Below are positions 1 to 7,808 of a stretch of DNA of 64,000 bases, in pieces. Made by a program: the position numbers and the translations under genes. Below the pieces are notes generated by a model. That model made no database searches. It worked only from the letters and a program-made list of their open reading frames with translations, and was not told the DNA's origin. Position 1 is the stretch's first letter, and each line of letters begins with the position of its first letter. This stretch comes from UBA7359 sp964523895 (lineage in GTDB: Bacteria > Pseudomonadota > Gammaproteobacteria > Eutrophobiales > Eutrophobiaceae), in the NCBI GenBank assembly GCA_964523895.1, contig CAZGBJ010000002.1, forward strand, positions 1 through 64,000, written 5' to 3'.

Positions 1-1
1 G

Positions 2-43
2 ACTAACGGATTACATTTAAACAAGGCAGTTACACAGAATTAA
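2..43 (+). CDS. possible 3' tail of an upstream gene (partial)
   Basis: An open frame enters from the left edge and ends at TAA 41-43 after 13 codons (TNGLHLNKAVTQN). RND permeases are usually preceded by their periplasmic adaptor gene, so this could be an adaptor C-terminus. Thirteen residues carry no family signal, so this is position-based inference only. Confidence 0.2.
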   Translation, partial: TNGLHLNKAVTQN

Positions 44-127
44 TTACAGGCTCAAAACCATGTTTAAAAAATATCCTTTATTTATTGTCTGCATCTATAA
101 TTAATTTTTTTGATTATTTTTATGGCT

Positions 128-192
128 TTCCTCTGTGACCTCGGCCGCTGTTCCCGACGCGACTCTACCTTCTGCGTCCATGCAGTCGTCTG
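128..192 (-). repeat. family B hairpin repeat, copy 1
   Basis: Read on the minus strand this matches the repeat after lexA (28838 on) over about 48 bases. It contains the hairpin CTGC-ATGGAC-GCAG (172-185) and a second, GTCGC/GCGGC around a loop with GGGAACA (144-163). It lies just upstream of the RND permease gene. Confidence 0.6.
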
Positions 193-214
193 TGGCAAAA
201 AATAATATTTAATC

Positions 215-3200
215 ATGTCGTTAATTAATTTCTCAATTAAAAATCCCTTAATTGTTAATTTAAGTCTGGTGATTGTTTTTATCATCGGTGTTCTTGCATG
301 GTTCGCATTACCTCAGGAAATATTTCCGACACTGGCACTTGATATGGTCAGTATTTCTACTGAGTTCGAAGGTGCCTCGCCTGCCGAAGTTGAACAACAG
401 GTTACATTATCTGTAGAAGAAGAATTCGAAGACAGTCAGGACATCGATTTTATTTCTTCAAATAGTCGAGAAGGCTTGTCCGGTGTTTTTATCAAACTTA
501 AACCCGGTTCAAACGTAGATGACTTCATGCGTGAAGCAAGAACCAGTGTTGATCGTATAAATGACTTGCCTGATCTGGCAGAAGAACCAGAATTAGTGCG
601 TATTACTGCAAAATTTCCTGTTATTACATTAACTTTGTACGGCGATATTGCTAAAGCTGAGTTATATGATATGGCTGAAGATGTTCGTCGACAATTACAA
701 CTTATCCCGGGTGTAGCCAATATTGCCGTGGCAGGTGATCGGGATTGGGAGATATGGGTTGAAGTTGATCCTCATGAATTGGCTGCAATGAATGTTCCAT
801 TAGAAACAATTATTGGCGCATTAAAAAACAATTTATCGGATCAACCTGGCGGTTCAATCAAATCTACCGAGGGAGACATTCGTTTGCGTGGTAAAGGTGT
901 TGCCCCTAATCCAGATGAAATCGAAGGAATTGCCTTGCGCACAAATGATAACGGCGGTGAATTATTATTGGGAGAACTCGCTAAAGTAAGTCGACGTTTT
1001 GAAGACTTTGAAACCTATGCGCGTTTTGCCGGCAAACCGTCGGTTAATTTAACCGTAACTAAAACAGCGGATTCCTCTACAATCAAAGTCTCTGCACTTG
1101 TTAAAGAATTAACGGAAGAATTACAACAAACGTTAACTGCCGGGGTCAGTGTCGATTATCACTCTGATATGTCGGAGTATGTCAAAGTGCGTTTGAATAC
1201 TGTGAAGTCATCCGGACTGGTTGGTCTAATCCTCGTATTATTTGCATTATATGTGTTATTAAATTTCCGTATTGCTGCGATTACTGCCTTTGGCATACCC
1301 ATGTCATTTCTGTTTGCCATTATCTTGATGTTTTATTTTGGTTACACAATCAACATGGTGTCCTTGTTTGCTTTTTTAATTGTGTTAGGAATGATTGTTG
1401 ATGATGCGATTATTGTGACAGAAAATATTTATCGACATATTGAAGCAGGAGAGAATCCAATCAGTGCCGCAAAAATAGGCACAAAAGAAGTGTTCTGGCC
1501 TGTAGTTGTATCAACATTGACAACCATTGCTGCATTTCTACCAATGTTTGCTATTGGCGGTATACTCGGTGAATTTATCAAGGTTATTCCTGTGGTGGTT
1601 TGTTGTGCTTTGCTTGGTTCATTGATAGAAGCGTTTGCTGTGTTGCCATCACATGCAGGACACATGTTAAGAAAAGAGGATAATCAAAAACAATGGATTG
1701 ATTGGAAAAAGATCCTCGATAAATATGTACGCGTTTTACATTGGTCAGCGTTAAATCGTTATACCGTTGTTGTTGCCAGTATCAGTGTTCTTGCCATTAG
1801 TCTGGTTTATGCAGCAACGCGATTGCCTTTTCAAATGTTTGGTGATGTTGAAGTGGGACAGTTTTTTGTCAATATTGAGGCGCCGAATACTTATAGTCTG
1901 GAAGATAGTTTGGCCCTGGCAGAAAAACTTGAAAAGAAAACACTTGAGATTGTCGGTGAAGAAGAACTGAGAACTTTGTTGACGAATGTTGGCATTAGCA
2001 TGATTGATGAGAATCAATCAAAACGCGGCAGTAATTTAATTCAGTTAGTTATCGATTTGGAAAAGTCGGCACCGCAAGGGTTTATTGAAAGTTGGGTTAG
2101 TCCGTTGGTCAGTCTTGATTTTTCGAATCAGGGAAAACGTCAACGTAGTACGGATGACATTATAAATTTACTGCGAGATGGTTTACCGAAAGTATCTGGT
2201 GTGCAGCGCATGGGTATACTCAAGCCTGCCGGTGGTCCAGCGGGAGATGATATTGAGATAGGTGTTATTAGCGATGACCTTGTTTTATTAAAACAAAAGT
2301 CAGATGCAATACGTGACTATTTACGGCGCATGCCTGGCGTGGATGATGTCAGACATGATCAGGATCCCGGTAAGCTGGAATATAAATATGCATTAAATGA
2401 TCGAGGCAAACGGCTTGGCTTAACACAAACACAACTCTCCAATGCCGTGCGTAGCGGTTTTCTTGGTAATGAAGTCGTACATGTGACCTGGGATGATAAA
2501 CGTTTACCTGTACGGGTTATTTATCCCGAATCATTAAGAAAGCGATCAGATAGTTTGTTAGAACTTCCTATCGTTCTCGCATCAGGTAAGACAGTGTATT
2601 TAGGTGATGTTGCAGATATTACGATTGGCAGGGGCCTGAATGAAATAAGACGCAGAAACAATCAACGCATGACCAAAATAACCGCTGATGTTAATAGTAC
2701 GGTCACAACAGCAAGCGATGTTATTGCTCAAGTCGATAAAGAATTTAAACCATTTGCGGATGCTAAATATAAGTTACTTTATCTTGGCGAAAAGAAAAAT
2801 GCGCAGGAATCATTTAGTGGCATGTGGCAGGCCTTGATCATTGCCTTAGTGATGATCTTTTTTATGCTAACGGTACTGTTCAAGTCATTAGTTGAGCCAT
2901 TGATTGTTATGGTTGCAATTCCCTTTGGAATGATTGGTGTTGTCATTGGCCATGCGATATTTGACTATAACCTGCAATTCTTATCTATAGTTGGGGTTCT
3001 GGCGCTATCAGGAATTATAGTGAATGATTCATTGATTATGGTTGATTTTATAAAACGATTACGCAGTGAAGGTAAGGATCGTATTGCTGCCGTTATTGGA
3101 GCCGGTCGTGTCCGAGCCAGACCGATCATATTAACAACGGTGACCACCTTTCTCGGAATATCACCATTAATATTTTTTGCCAGCGGTCAAACAGCATTTC

Positions 3201-3355
3201 TATCACCAATGGCTGTCAGCCTTGGTTTTGGTTTGATATTTGCCACAGTATTAATTTTATTGACATTGCCTTGCTTTTATCTTGTAGCTGATGATATACG
3301 CGGCCGACTGTTTGGCGATAAAATAAATGGTGTGGAAGCTGAGGCTGTTTTATGA
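215..3355 (+). CDS. RND-family efflux transporter, inner-membrane permease
   Basis: Proton-driven pump subunit of the AcrB/HAE1 superfamily, working with a periplasmic adaptor and an outer-membrane channel to export hydrophobic or toxic compounds. Length (1046 aa) is normal. There is one N-terminal membrane helix (about 12-32), a large periplasmic loop, a helix bundle at about 330-530 with the paired acidic residues of the proton relay (GMIVDDAIIVTENI), a second periplasmic loop, and a C-terminal bundle from about 865. The start ATG at 215 gives the usual SLINFSIKNP N-terminus. The stop overlaps the start of the next gene as ATGA once the duplicated contig end is removed. Substrate cannot be predicted; the divergent sequence fits the broad 'efflux RND permease' group better than a named drug pump. 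Confidence 0.93.
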   Translation: MSLINFSIKNPLIVNLSLVIVFIIGVLAWFALPQEIFPTLALDMVSISTEFEGASPAEVEQQVTLSVEEEFEDSQDIDFISSNSREGLSGVFIKLKPGSNVDDFMREARTSVDRINDLPDLAEEPELVRITAKFPVITLTLYGDIAKAELYDMAEDVRRQLQLIPGVANIAVAGDRDWEIWVEVDPHELAAMNVPLETIIGALKNNLSDQPGGSIKSTEGDIRLRGKGVAPNPDEIEGIALRTNDNGGELLLGELAKVSRRFEDFETYARFAGKPSVNLTVTKTADSSTIKVSALVKELTEELQQTLTAGVSVDYHSDMSEYVKVRLNTVKSSGLVGLILVLFALYVLLNFRIAAITAFGIPMSFLFAIILMFYFGYTINMVSLFAFLIVLGMIVDDAIIVTENIYRHIEAGENPISAAKIGTKEVFWPVVVSTLTTIAAFLPMFAIGGILGEFIKVIPVVVCCALLGSLIEAFAVLPSHAGHMLRKEDNQKQWIDWKKILDKYVRVLHWSALNRYTVVVASISVLAISLVYAATRLPFQMFGDVEVGQFFVNIEAPNTYSLEDSLALAEKLEKKTLEIVGEEELRTLLTNVGISMIDENQSKRGSNLIQLVIDLEKSAPQGFIESWVSPLVSLDFSNQGKRQRSTDDIINLLRDGLPKVSGVQRMGILKPAGGPAGDDIEIGVISDDLVLLKQKSDAIRDYLRRMPGVDDVRHDQDPGKLEYKYALNDRGKRLGLTQTQLSNAVRSGFLGNEVVHVTWDDKRLPVRVIYPESLRKRSDSLLELPIVLASGKTVYLGDVADITIGRGLNEIRRRNNQRMTKITADVNSTVTTASDVIAQVDKEFKPFADAKYKLLYLGEKKNAQESFSGMWQALIIALVMIFFMLTVLFKSLVEPLIVMVAIPFGMIGVVIGHAIFDYNLQFLSIVGVLALSGIIVNDSLIMVDFIKRLRSEGKDRIAAVIGAGRVRARPIILTTVTTFLGISPLIFFASGQTAFLSPMAVSLGFGLIFATVLILLTLPCFYLVADDIRGRLFGDKINGVEAEAVL

Positions 3356-3455
3356 NNNNNNNNNNNNNNNNNNNNNNNNNNNNNNNNNNNNNNNNNNNNN
3401 NNNNNNNNNNNNNNNNNNNNNNNNNNNNNNNNNNNNNNNNNNNNNNNNNNNNNNN
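3356..3455. other. 100-N scaffold gap with duplicated contig ends
   Basis: Exactly 100 N. The 55 bases before it (3301-3355) are identical to the 55 bases after it (3456-3510). This is the mark of two contigs that shared a 55-base end and were joined by a fixed-size gap instead of being merged. The real chromosome probably has one copy, no gap, and an ATGA overlap between the RND gene and the dehydrogenase gene. Confidence 0.9.
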
Positions 3456-3506
3456 CGGCCGACTGTTTGGCGATAAAATAAATGGTGTGGAAGCTGAGGC
3501 TGTTTT

Positions 3507-4319
3507 ATGAAATATGTTCTGGTGACTGGCTGTTCCTCAGGCATAGGGCGTTGTATTGCTGATGGATTAAAGGAACGAGGCTATAATGTTTTAGTTACAG
3601 CAAGAAAACAGGAAGATATTAATGAGTTAAACGAGGCAGGTTTCGATGCAATTACTCTTGACCTTGATAATTCAGACTCCATCCACTCAGCTGTTGAATA
3701 TGTCTTAAAAAAATCAAATAATCAGTTGTACGGACTTATTAATAATGCAGCTTATGGTCTAACCGGCGCAGTAGAAGACTTGCCAATAGAAGCATTACGT
3801 CAACAATTTGAAACGAATGTATTGGGCACACAAGAACTGACTAACCTTGTCTTGCCAGCTATGCGAAAAAATAATGCAGGCAGGATAATACAAATCAGTT
3901 CCGTATTAGGATTTGTGACGATGAAATACAGAGGGGCGTATTGCGCTTCAAAATATGCACTGGAAGCATTAAGCGATGCCATGCGTTATGAGTTAGCAGA
4001 CACAAATATTAAAATCTGCTTAATAGAACCAGGACCAATACGCAGCGAGTTCAGAAATAACGTTGTCGCAAATTTTAAAAAAGTAATCGATAAAAATAGA
4101 AGTATTCATATTGATGAATACAATAAAATGGAAAATCAGGCAGGAGATAGAGTCCCGTTTACCCTGGGCCCTGAAGCTGTGTTGAAAAAGGTAATACATG
4201 CACTAGAAAGTGAAAAACCAAAAGCCAGATATTATGTTACTTTTCCAACGATTCTTTTCGCATTTCTAAAGCGGATACTTCCAGTAGTGATATTGGATAA
4301 GGTTCTTGTCAGGATTTAA
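3507..4319 (+). CDS. short-chain dehydrogenase/reductase (SDR)
   Basis: Classical NAD(P)-dependent oxidoreductase of 270 aa with a Rossmann fold. Visible motifs are TGCSSGIG (7-14) for the cofactor loop, NNAA (79-82), catalytic Ser around 132 and Y145-x-x-x-K149. The arginine just after the first glycine loop region and TAR at 31-33 hint at NADP preference. The ATG at 3507 overlaps the RND stop (ATGA), so the two are probably translationally coupled. Substrate is unknown. The C-terminus has a hydrophobic stretch (about 245-265), as in SDRs that associate with membranes or act on lipids. Confidence 0.9.
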   Translation: MKYVLVTGCSSGIGRCIADGLKERGYNVLVTARKQEDINELNEAGFDAITLDLDNSDSIHSAVEYVLKKSNNQLYGLINNAAYGLTGAVEDLPIEALRQQFETNVLGTQELTNLVLPAMRKNNAGRIIQISSVLGFVTMKYRGAYCASKYALEALSDAMRYELADTNIKICLIEPGPIRSEFRNNVVANFKKVIDKNRSIHIDEYNKMENQAGDRVPFTLGPEAVLKKVIHALESEKPKARYYVTFPTILFAFLKRILPVVILDKVLVRI

Positions 4320-4369
4320 TTTACAATAAAGCAATATCTTACACGACATTTTTAAAGGTATTATTTAAT

Positions 4370-4426
4370 TAATTATAACTCAAAAATAGTCATGGATTTT
4401 ATTTTTCAATTTTTGAGTTATAATTA
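4370..4426. repeat. AT-rich 18-bp perfect inverted repeat
   Basis: Arms at 4370-4387 and 4409-4426 are perfect inverted copies (core AACTCAAAAAT / ATTTTTGAGTT) around a 21-base loop. It lies 50 bases after the SDR stop. It could be a bidirectional terminator without a GC-rich stem or a remnant of a small mobile element; neither is shown. Confidence 0.7.
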
Positions 4427-4472
4427 TTCCAGATATTTTGTTAATACTAAACAAGGTAATGGAACGAAGAAT

Positions 4473-4622
4473 ATGACCTATATACTGCATCGTAAGTTTG
4501 GCCAACCAAAAGGTGGTCGAAGAACATTGGTATTTCGCAGAAACCATGAAGAATTACACAATCCAGACCGCAGGGAAGAAGAAAGAAGAACTTTGGGGGA
4601 AAGAAGAAAATCTCTATATTAA
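4473..4622 (+). CDS. small basic protein of unknown function
   Basis: Fifty residues from ATG 4473, preceded by a purine-rich GGAACGAAGA. The frame is open further upstream to 4392, but that part runs through the 18-bp inverted repeat and has no ribosome site, so the shorter form is preferred. The protein is strongly charged, with arginine/glutamate clusters (GGRRT, NPDRREEERR, GERRKS) like those in short cytoplasmic tails before PilZ domains, but no domain is present. I do not recognise it. No lysine/arginine periodicity suggesting a defined DNA-binding fold is seen. Confidence 0.5.
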   Translation: MTYILHRKFGQPKGGRRTLVFRRNHEELHNPDRREEERRTLGERRKSLY

Positions 4623-4639
4623 GAAGTTTTCTTGCATGT

Positions 4640-4933
4640 TTAAGGTAATTTTATAACCGGTTTTTCGTGATTCTTTTTATATAGTGTGACGATATTACCT
4701 ATACGTTGCACAAGCTCAGCATCTGTTTTGTCACAGATTTTCTCAATACCTGCATCGCGTTCTTCACGTTCACCAAGCTGACATTTTATTTTAATTAATT
4801 CATGAATTTCCAGTGCTTGTTCAATCTCGGTAATTAGGCTTTTGCTGATTCCTTTTTTCCCGGCCCATACCGTCGGCTTTAAATGATGCGCTGCCTGGCG
4901 AAGGAATTTTTTCTGTTTGTTATTAATATTCAT
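4640..4933 (-). CDS. yhbY: YhbY-type CRM-domain ribosome assembly protein
   Basis: RNA-binding protein of 97 aa that associates with the pre-50S ribosomal subunit. The whole length is one CRM domain: N-terminal KQKKFLRQAAHHLKP, the GxxG-like WAGKKGISKS loop (about 23-32), and the ELIKIKC strand. Its ATG overlaps the rnfG stop by 4 bases, so it is the last gene of this minus-strand rnf run. In enterobacteria and pseudomonads yhbY sits beside greA/rlmE. Those genes are at 54.8-55.9 kb here, so yhbY has been relocated to the rnf operon. Confidence 0.9.
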   Translation of the reverse strand: MNINNKQKKFLRQAAHHLKPTVWAGKKGISKSLITEIEQALEIHELIKIKCQLGEREERDAGIEKICDKTDAELVQRIGNIVTLYKKNHEKPVIKLP

Positions 4934-5538
4934 TTGTAAAATTTATTACGATTCTTTGAATAATATTCGAGTGTTTTATATATTATATTAATAATGCTTC
5001 TTGAGGTAATGGTGGCACCGCTTAATTGATCGAACTCACCTTTATCTTTTTTTATGGCCCATTTTTTTTCCGGTGTTTCAAGTGAGTAACCATTGAAGTC
5101 ATATAGCCATTTTGAATTATCCTGATGCGCCTGGTCACCAAAGCCTTCGGTTTCATTGTGATTAATAATTCTTACACCTGTTAAATTACCATCGTAAGCT
5201 ATTCCTATAACCAGACTGATGCTGCCATTGTAGCCTTTGCTAATAATGGGCATGAGACTAATGGCAACAGGTTTATTGTCAATTCTTGCTCTGTAAGCCG
5301 TAATTATATTTGTATGGTTTATATATGCAGGCACATCGACCTTTATTTTGTCATGAAACAGATCGTTGTCGTACTCAACAGGAATGACTTCATTAATTAT
5401 CGCAAGTGCAGCTTGTTCTTTGTTGATGTTTATCTTGTCTTTAGTCAAATTATGTACAACAACAATAGCAATAAAACAAATAATACTGCTTATGGTTAAA
5501 GGGAGTACAGATAAGAAATTTTTCTTATTGAAACTCAT
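4930..5538 (-). CDS. rnfG: Rnf/Rsx electron transport complex subunit G
   Basis: Membrane-anchored periplasmic flavoprotein of 202 aa. A single helix (about 10-30) is followed by an FMN-binding domain. The covalent FMN attachment site is intact: SGAT with T176. GFGDQA (132-137) is also typical of the family. It passes electrons between the ferredoxin-like subunit and SoxR or the membrane complex. Start overlaps the rnfD stop (ATGA), so rnfD-rnfG-yhbY are tightly coupled. No rnfE follows, unlike the usual rnfABCDGE order. Confidence 0.93.
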   Translation of the reverse strand: MSFNKKNFLSVLPLTISSIICFIAIVVVHNLTKDKININKEQAALAIINEVIPVEYDNDLFHDKIKVDVPAYINHTNIITAYRARIDNKPVAISLMPIISKGYNGSISLVIGIAYDGNLTGVRIINHNETEGFGDQAHQDNSKWLYDFNGYSLETPEKKWAIKKDKGEFDQLSGATITSRSIINIIYKTLEYYSKNRNKFYK

Positions 5539-6566
5539 TGTTCCCCCAGCGCTTTAGGTCGAGTGTAATAATCGATCAAGGGAACCAATGCATTCATTAT
5601 TAATATAGCAAAGGCAATACCATCAGGGTAGCCACCCCAGGTACGAATGATGTAGATAAATAAACCAATACCAACGGCGTATATTATTTTCCCGACGGGT
5701 GTTGTCGAAGAGCTGGCAGGATCAGTTGCAATAAAGAAAGCGCATAGCATCGTGCCACCGGCAAATAAATGATACAGAGCAGAAGGATAGATGTCAGTGT
5801 CGATAAAATTAAACAGTAGACTAATAATAAACAGACTAGCCAATACAGTGAAAGGTATTTGCCAACGTATAATTTTATTGATTATTAACCATATGCCACC
5901 AGCGAGATAAGCTAGTGCAATCCATTCCCAGCCTTTGCCACCAAGTGAACCGTAAAGCGGATTCATTTCTATTTCAGAGACCATGGTCATTAAGTCTAAC
6001 TCGATTTTCATATTGGTGAGCGGTGTGGCACCCGTTATCGCATCAAGTTCTTGTCCGACAGGAAGTCCCGAAAAAATGATACTTAAGTTTTGCCAAAGTG
6101 TGAGTGCTTGTTCATTAACACCACTTAGATCAGGCCAATATGCCATTTTTACCGGGAAACATAATAGAACAAAAGCATAGCCTGCCATTGCCGGATTAAA
6201 GGGGTTATTTCCCAAACCGCCGAATAGATGTTTGGCGACTATAATTGCAAATGCAATGCCGCTTAAATTTACCCACCATGGTGTATAGGGAGAGATAGTT
6301 AATGCGAAAAGTACGGCCGTAACAATGGCCGTACCGTTTTTTAATGCAGGCGCTATCGCTTGTTGTCGACACTTTAATACTAATGCTTCAGACAGTAGTG
6401 CGAAAACAATAGCAATTACACAGTGAACAAGAATACCTATACCAAAGTAAAGCGTACTTAATAATATTCCGGGTATGAGTGCGTACAATACCTGACGCAT
6501 GATGGCATCAACGCTATTGATAGAGTGTGTATGCGGCGAGCTAATGATTCTGTTTGTTGATGACAT
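5535..6566 (-). CDS. rnfD: Rnf/Rsx electron transport complex subunit D
   Basis: Polytopic inner-membrane subunit (343 aa, about nine to ten helices) carrying covalent FMN and forming part of the ion-pumping core, related to NqrB. Family markers: GGLGNNPFNPAMAGY (116-130), the flavinylation site TGAT with T181, the GGYPDG loop near the end and the C-terminal LIDYYTRP. It begins 3 bases after rnfB, with no rnfC between them. Confidence 0.94.
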   Translation of the reverse strand: MSSTNRIISSPHTHSINSVDAIMRQVLYALIPGILLSTLYFGIGILVHCVIAIVFALLSEALVLKCRQQAIAPALKNGTAIVTAVLFALTISPYTPWWVNLSGIAFAIIVAKHLFGGLGNNPFNPAMAGYAFVLLCFPVKMAYWPDLSGVNEQALTLWQNLSIIFSGLPVGQELDAITGATPLTNMKIELDLMTMVSEIEMNPLYGSLGGKGWEWIALAYLAGGIWLIINKIIRWQIPFTVLASLFIISLLFNFIDTDIYPSALYHLFAGGTMLCAFFIATDPASSSTTPVGKIIYAVGIGLFIYIIRTWGGYPDGIAFAILIMNALVPLIDYYTRPKALGEQ

Positions 6567-6569
6567 ACC

Positions 6570-7079
6570 TTAACTCGCAGCAACCATACTGATGCAATCA
6601 ACCGGACAAGGTGCAATGCATAATTCACAACCGGTACAATATTGATTAATAATGCTGTGCATTTGCTTTGGTGCGCCAATAATAGCGTCGACTGGGCAGG
6701 CTGTTATACATTTAACACAGCCTATACAAACGGCTTCATCGATTAATGCGATTGTATTTTTGCTCTCTTTATTGTTGTTTTTATACAGGGGCTTAATTTC
6801 TGTTCCTAGTAATTTCGCCAATTCTTTTATCGTTTCATTACCACCGGGTAAACATCGATTAATATCAACTTTGTTTTGTGCTAATGCCTCTGCATAAGGC
6901 AGACAAGCATCAAAACCGCAATCGCCGCATTGTGTTTGTGGTAATAAACGATCAATAGCTTCTATATCGTTTTTACGTGTTTGTTGGACATCGAAATCTT
7001 TCGTGTTTGATGAAAGAGCGGCTATTGATATCGCAAATAAGCTTATTATTAATACAGCAATAAATAATGACAATATCAT
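6570..7079 (-). CDS. rnfB: Rnf/Rsx electron transport complex subunit B, iron-sulfur protein
   Basis: Membrane-anchored electron input subunit of 169 aa. An N-terminal helix (1-21) is followed by a [4Fe-4S] motif with C51, C54, C59 and C76, then two ferredoxin-type clusters with C118/C121/C124/C128 and C148/C151/C154/C158. All cluster cysteines are present, so it looks fully functional. It overlaps rnfA by 4 bases. In standard operons rnfC follows; here rnfD does. Electron input from ferredoxin seems possible, but the NADH-reactive RnfC partner is not encoded nearby. Confidence 0.93.
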   Translation of the reverse strand: MILSLFIAVLIISLFAISIAALSSNTKDFDVQQTRKNDIEAIDRLLPQTQCGDCGFDACLPYAEALAQNKVDINRCLPGGNETIKELAKLLGTEIKPLYKNNNKESKNTIALIDEAVCIGCVKCITACPVDAIIGAPKQMHSIINQYCTGCELCIAPCPVDCISMVAAS

Positions 7080-7651
7080 TGTAGACCTGCCAATCCCATG
7101 AGACCCATTGATAGCATTCCCATGGCGATCAATAAAATTGGTATGCCACGAAAGGTTTCTGGAATATTCTCATTATCAATGCGTTCGCGTAGACAGGTAA
7201 CGACTAATAATAAAAACAAAAAGCCGAGCCCTGTACCTAAACCAAACAGAAAAGAATCAACTATAGAATTGATTTGTGATTCTTGTAATAAGATGACAGC
7301 GAGTAAAATGGAATTTATCAAAAGTACAGGAACAATCGTATCCACTTTTTTAATAAGCTGTGGAAAAAGTCGGTGAACAATATTTTTAGATGAAAAGATA
7401 ATGATCAGTATAATCATGACGTATAACAATAAATCAAGATACTGTAGTTGAAATGGAACAATAATAAGTTGCTCGACTAAATAAGCGCCAGGTAGACAGA
7501 GACAGAGGCAATAGATGGTTGCCAACCCTATTAACCAAGCCGTATTAATTCGTTGGCTAGCAGCAACTTGTAAATCAATGCCGACAAGGTATGTCAGTGC
7601 CAGGTTGTTAATTATCGCGGCATTAAAAAGTAGTAGAAATAGTTCGCTCAT
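7076..7651 (-). CDS. rnfA: RnfA-like membrane subunit lacking the cluster cysteines
   Basis: Six-helix membrane protein of 191 aa of the RnfA/RnfE/NqrD/NqrE family. It aligns end to end with E. coli RsxA (NN at 15-16, RERI near 156, FRG near 166, C-terminal MGLAGL). In the family, two cysteines in the half-helices hold an intramembrane [2Fe-2S] cluster shared with RnfE. Both are missing here: the GLC site reads GID (D26), and the TNC site reads INS (S114). A second family member (RnfE) is absent from the operon. It is first in the minus-strand run rnfA-B-D-G-yhbY. It may instead be called a divergent RnfA/E paralogue. Confidence 0.85.
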   Translation of the reverse strand: MSELFLLLFNAAIINNLALTYLVGIDLQVAASQRINTAWLIGLATIYCLCLCLPGAYLVEQLIIVPFQLQYLDLLLYVMIILIIIFSSKNIVHRLFPQLIKKVDTIVPVLLINSILLAVILLQESQINSIVDSFLFGLGTGLGFLFLLLVVTCLRERIDNENIPETFRGIPILLIAMGMLSMGLMGLAGLQ

Positions 7652-7667
7652 TTGTATCCCGAGAAAG

Positions 7668-7734
7668 GTGAAAAGTGATACGTGAAGCTTTAAAAATAAA
7701 TTATATTCTTATGATAATACGTTTCACTTTTCAC
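7668..7734. repeat. inverted repeat GTGAAAAGTGA / TCACTTTTCAC
   Basis: Perfect 11-bp arms at 7668-7678 and 7724-7734 with a 45-base AT-rich loop, between rnfA and metG. The right arm continues into TCACGTC; similar CGTGAAG stretches occur at 9911 and 21796. No function assigned. Confidence 0.5.
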
Positions 7735-7781
7735 GTCATACATTTCACAGTTAAAATAATATTCTGTATGTGTATGAGAGG

Positions 7782-7801
7782 GGACAGGCTTAAGCCTGTC
7801 C
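7782..7801. repeat. 20-bp perfect palindrome after metG
   Basis: GGACAGGCTT followed by AAGCCTGTCC, a perfect 20-bp palindrome starting 8 bases after the metG stop. It could form a strong stem in the metG transcript, but no U-run follows on the minus strand, so it is not a standard terminator. It resembles small dispersed palindromes common in environmental gammaproteobacteria. Confidence 0.55.
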
Positions 7802-7808
7802 ACGACCA

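Noticed and set aside
436..1665. Minus-strand frames inside the RND permease (and similar frames opposite ftsH, carB, fabB)
   Set aside because: They mirror the codon structure of long genes on the other strand, and have no ribosome sites or domain content.
3301..3510. Real tandem duplication of the RND gene's 3' end
   Set aside because: The copies flank a fixed 100-N gap, and merging them restores a clean gene overlap. An assembly overlap is simpler.
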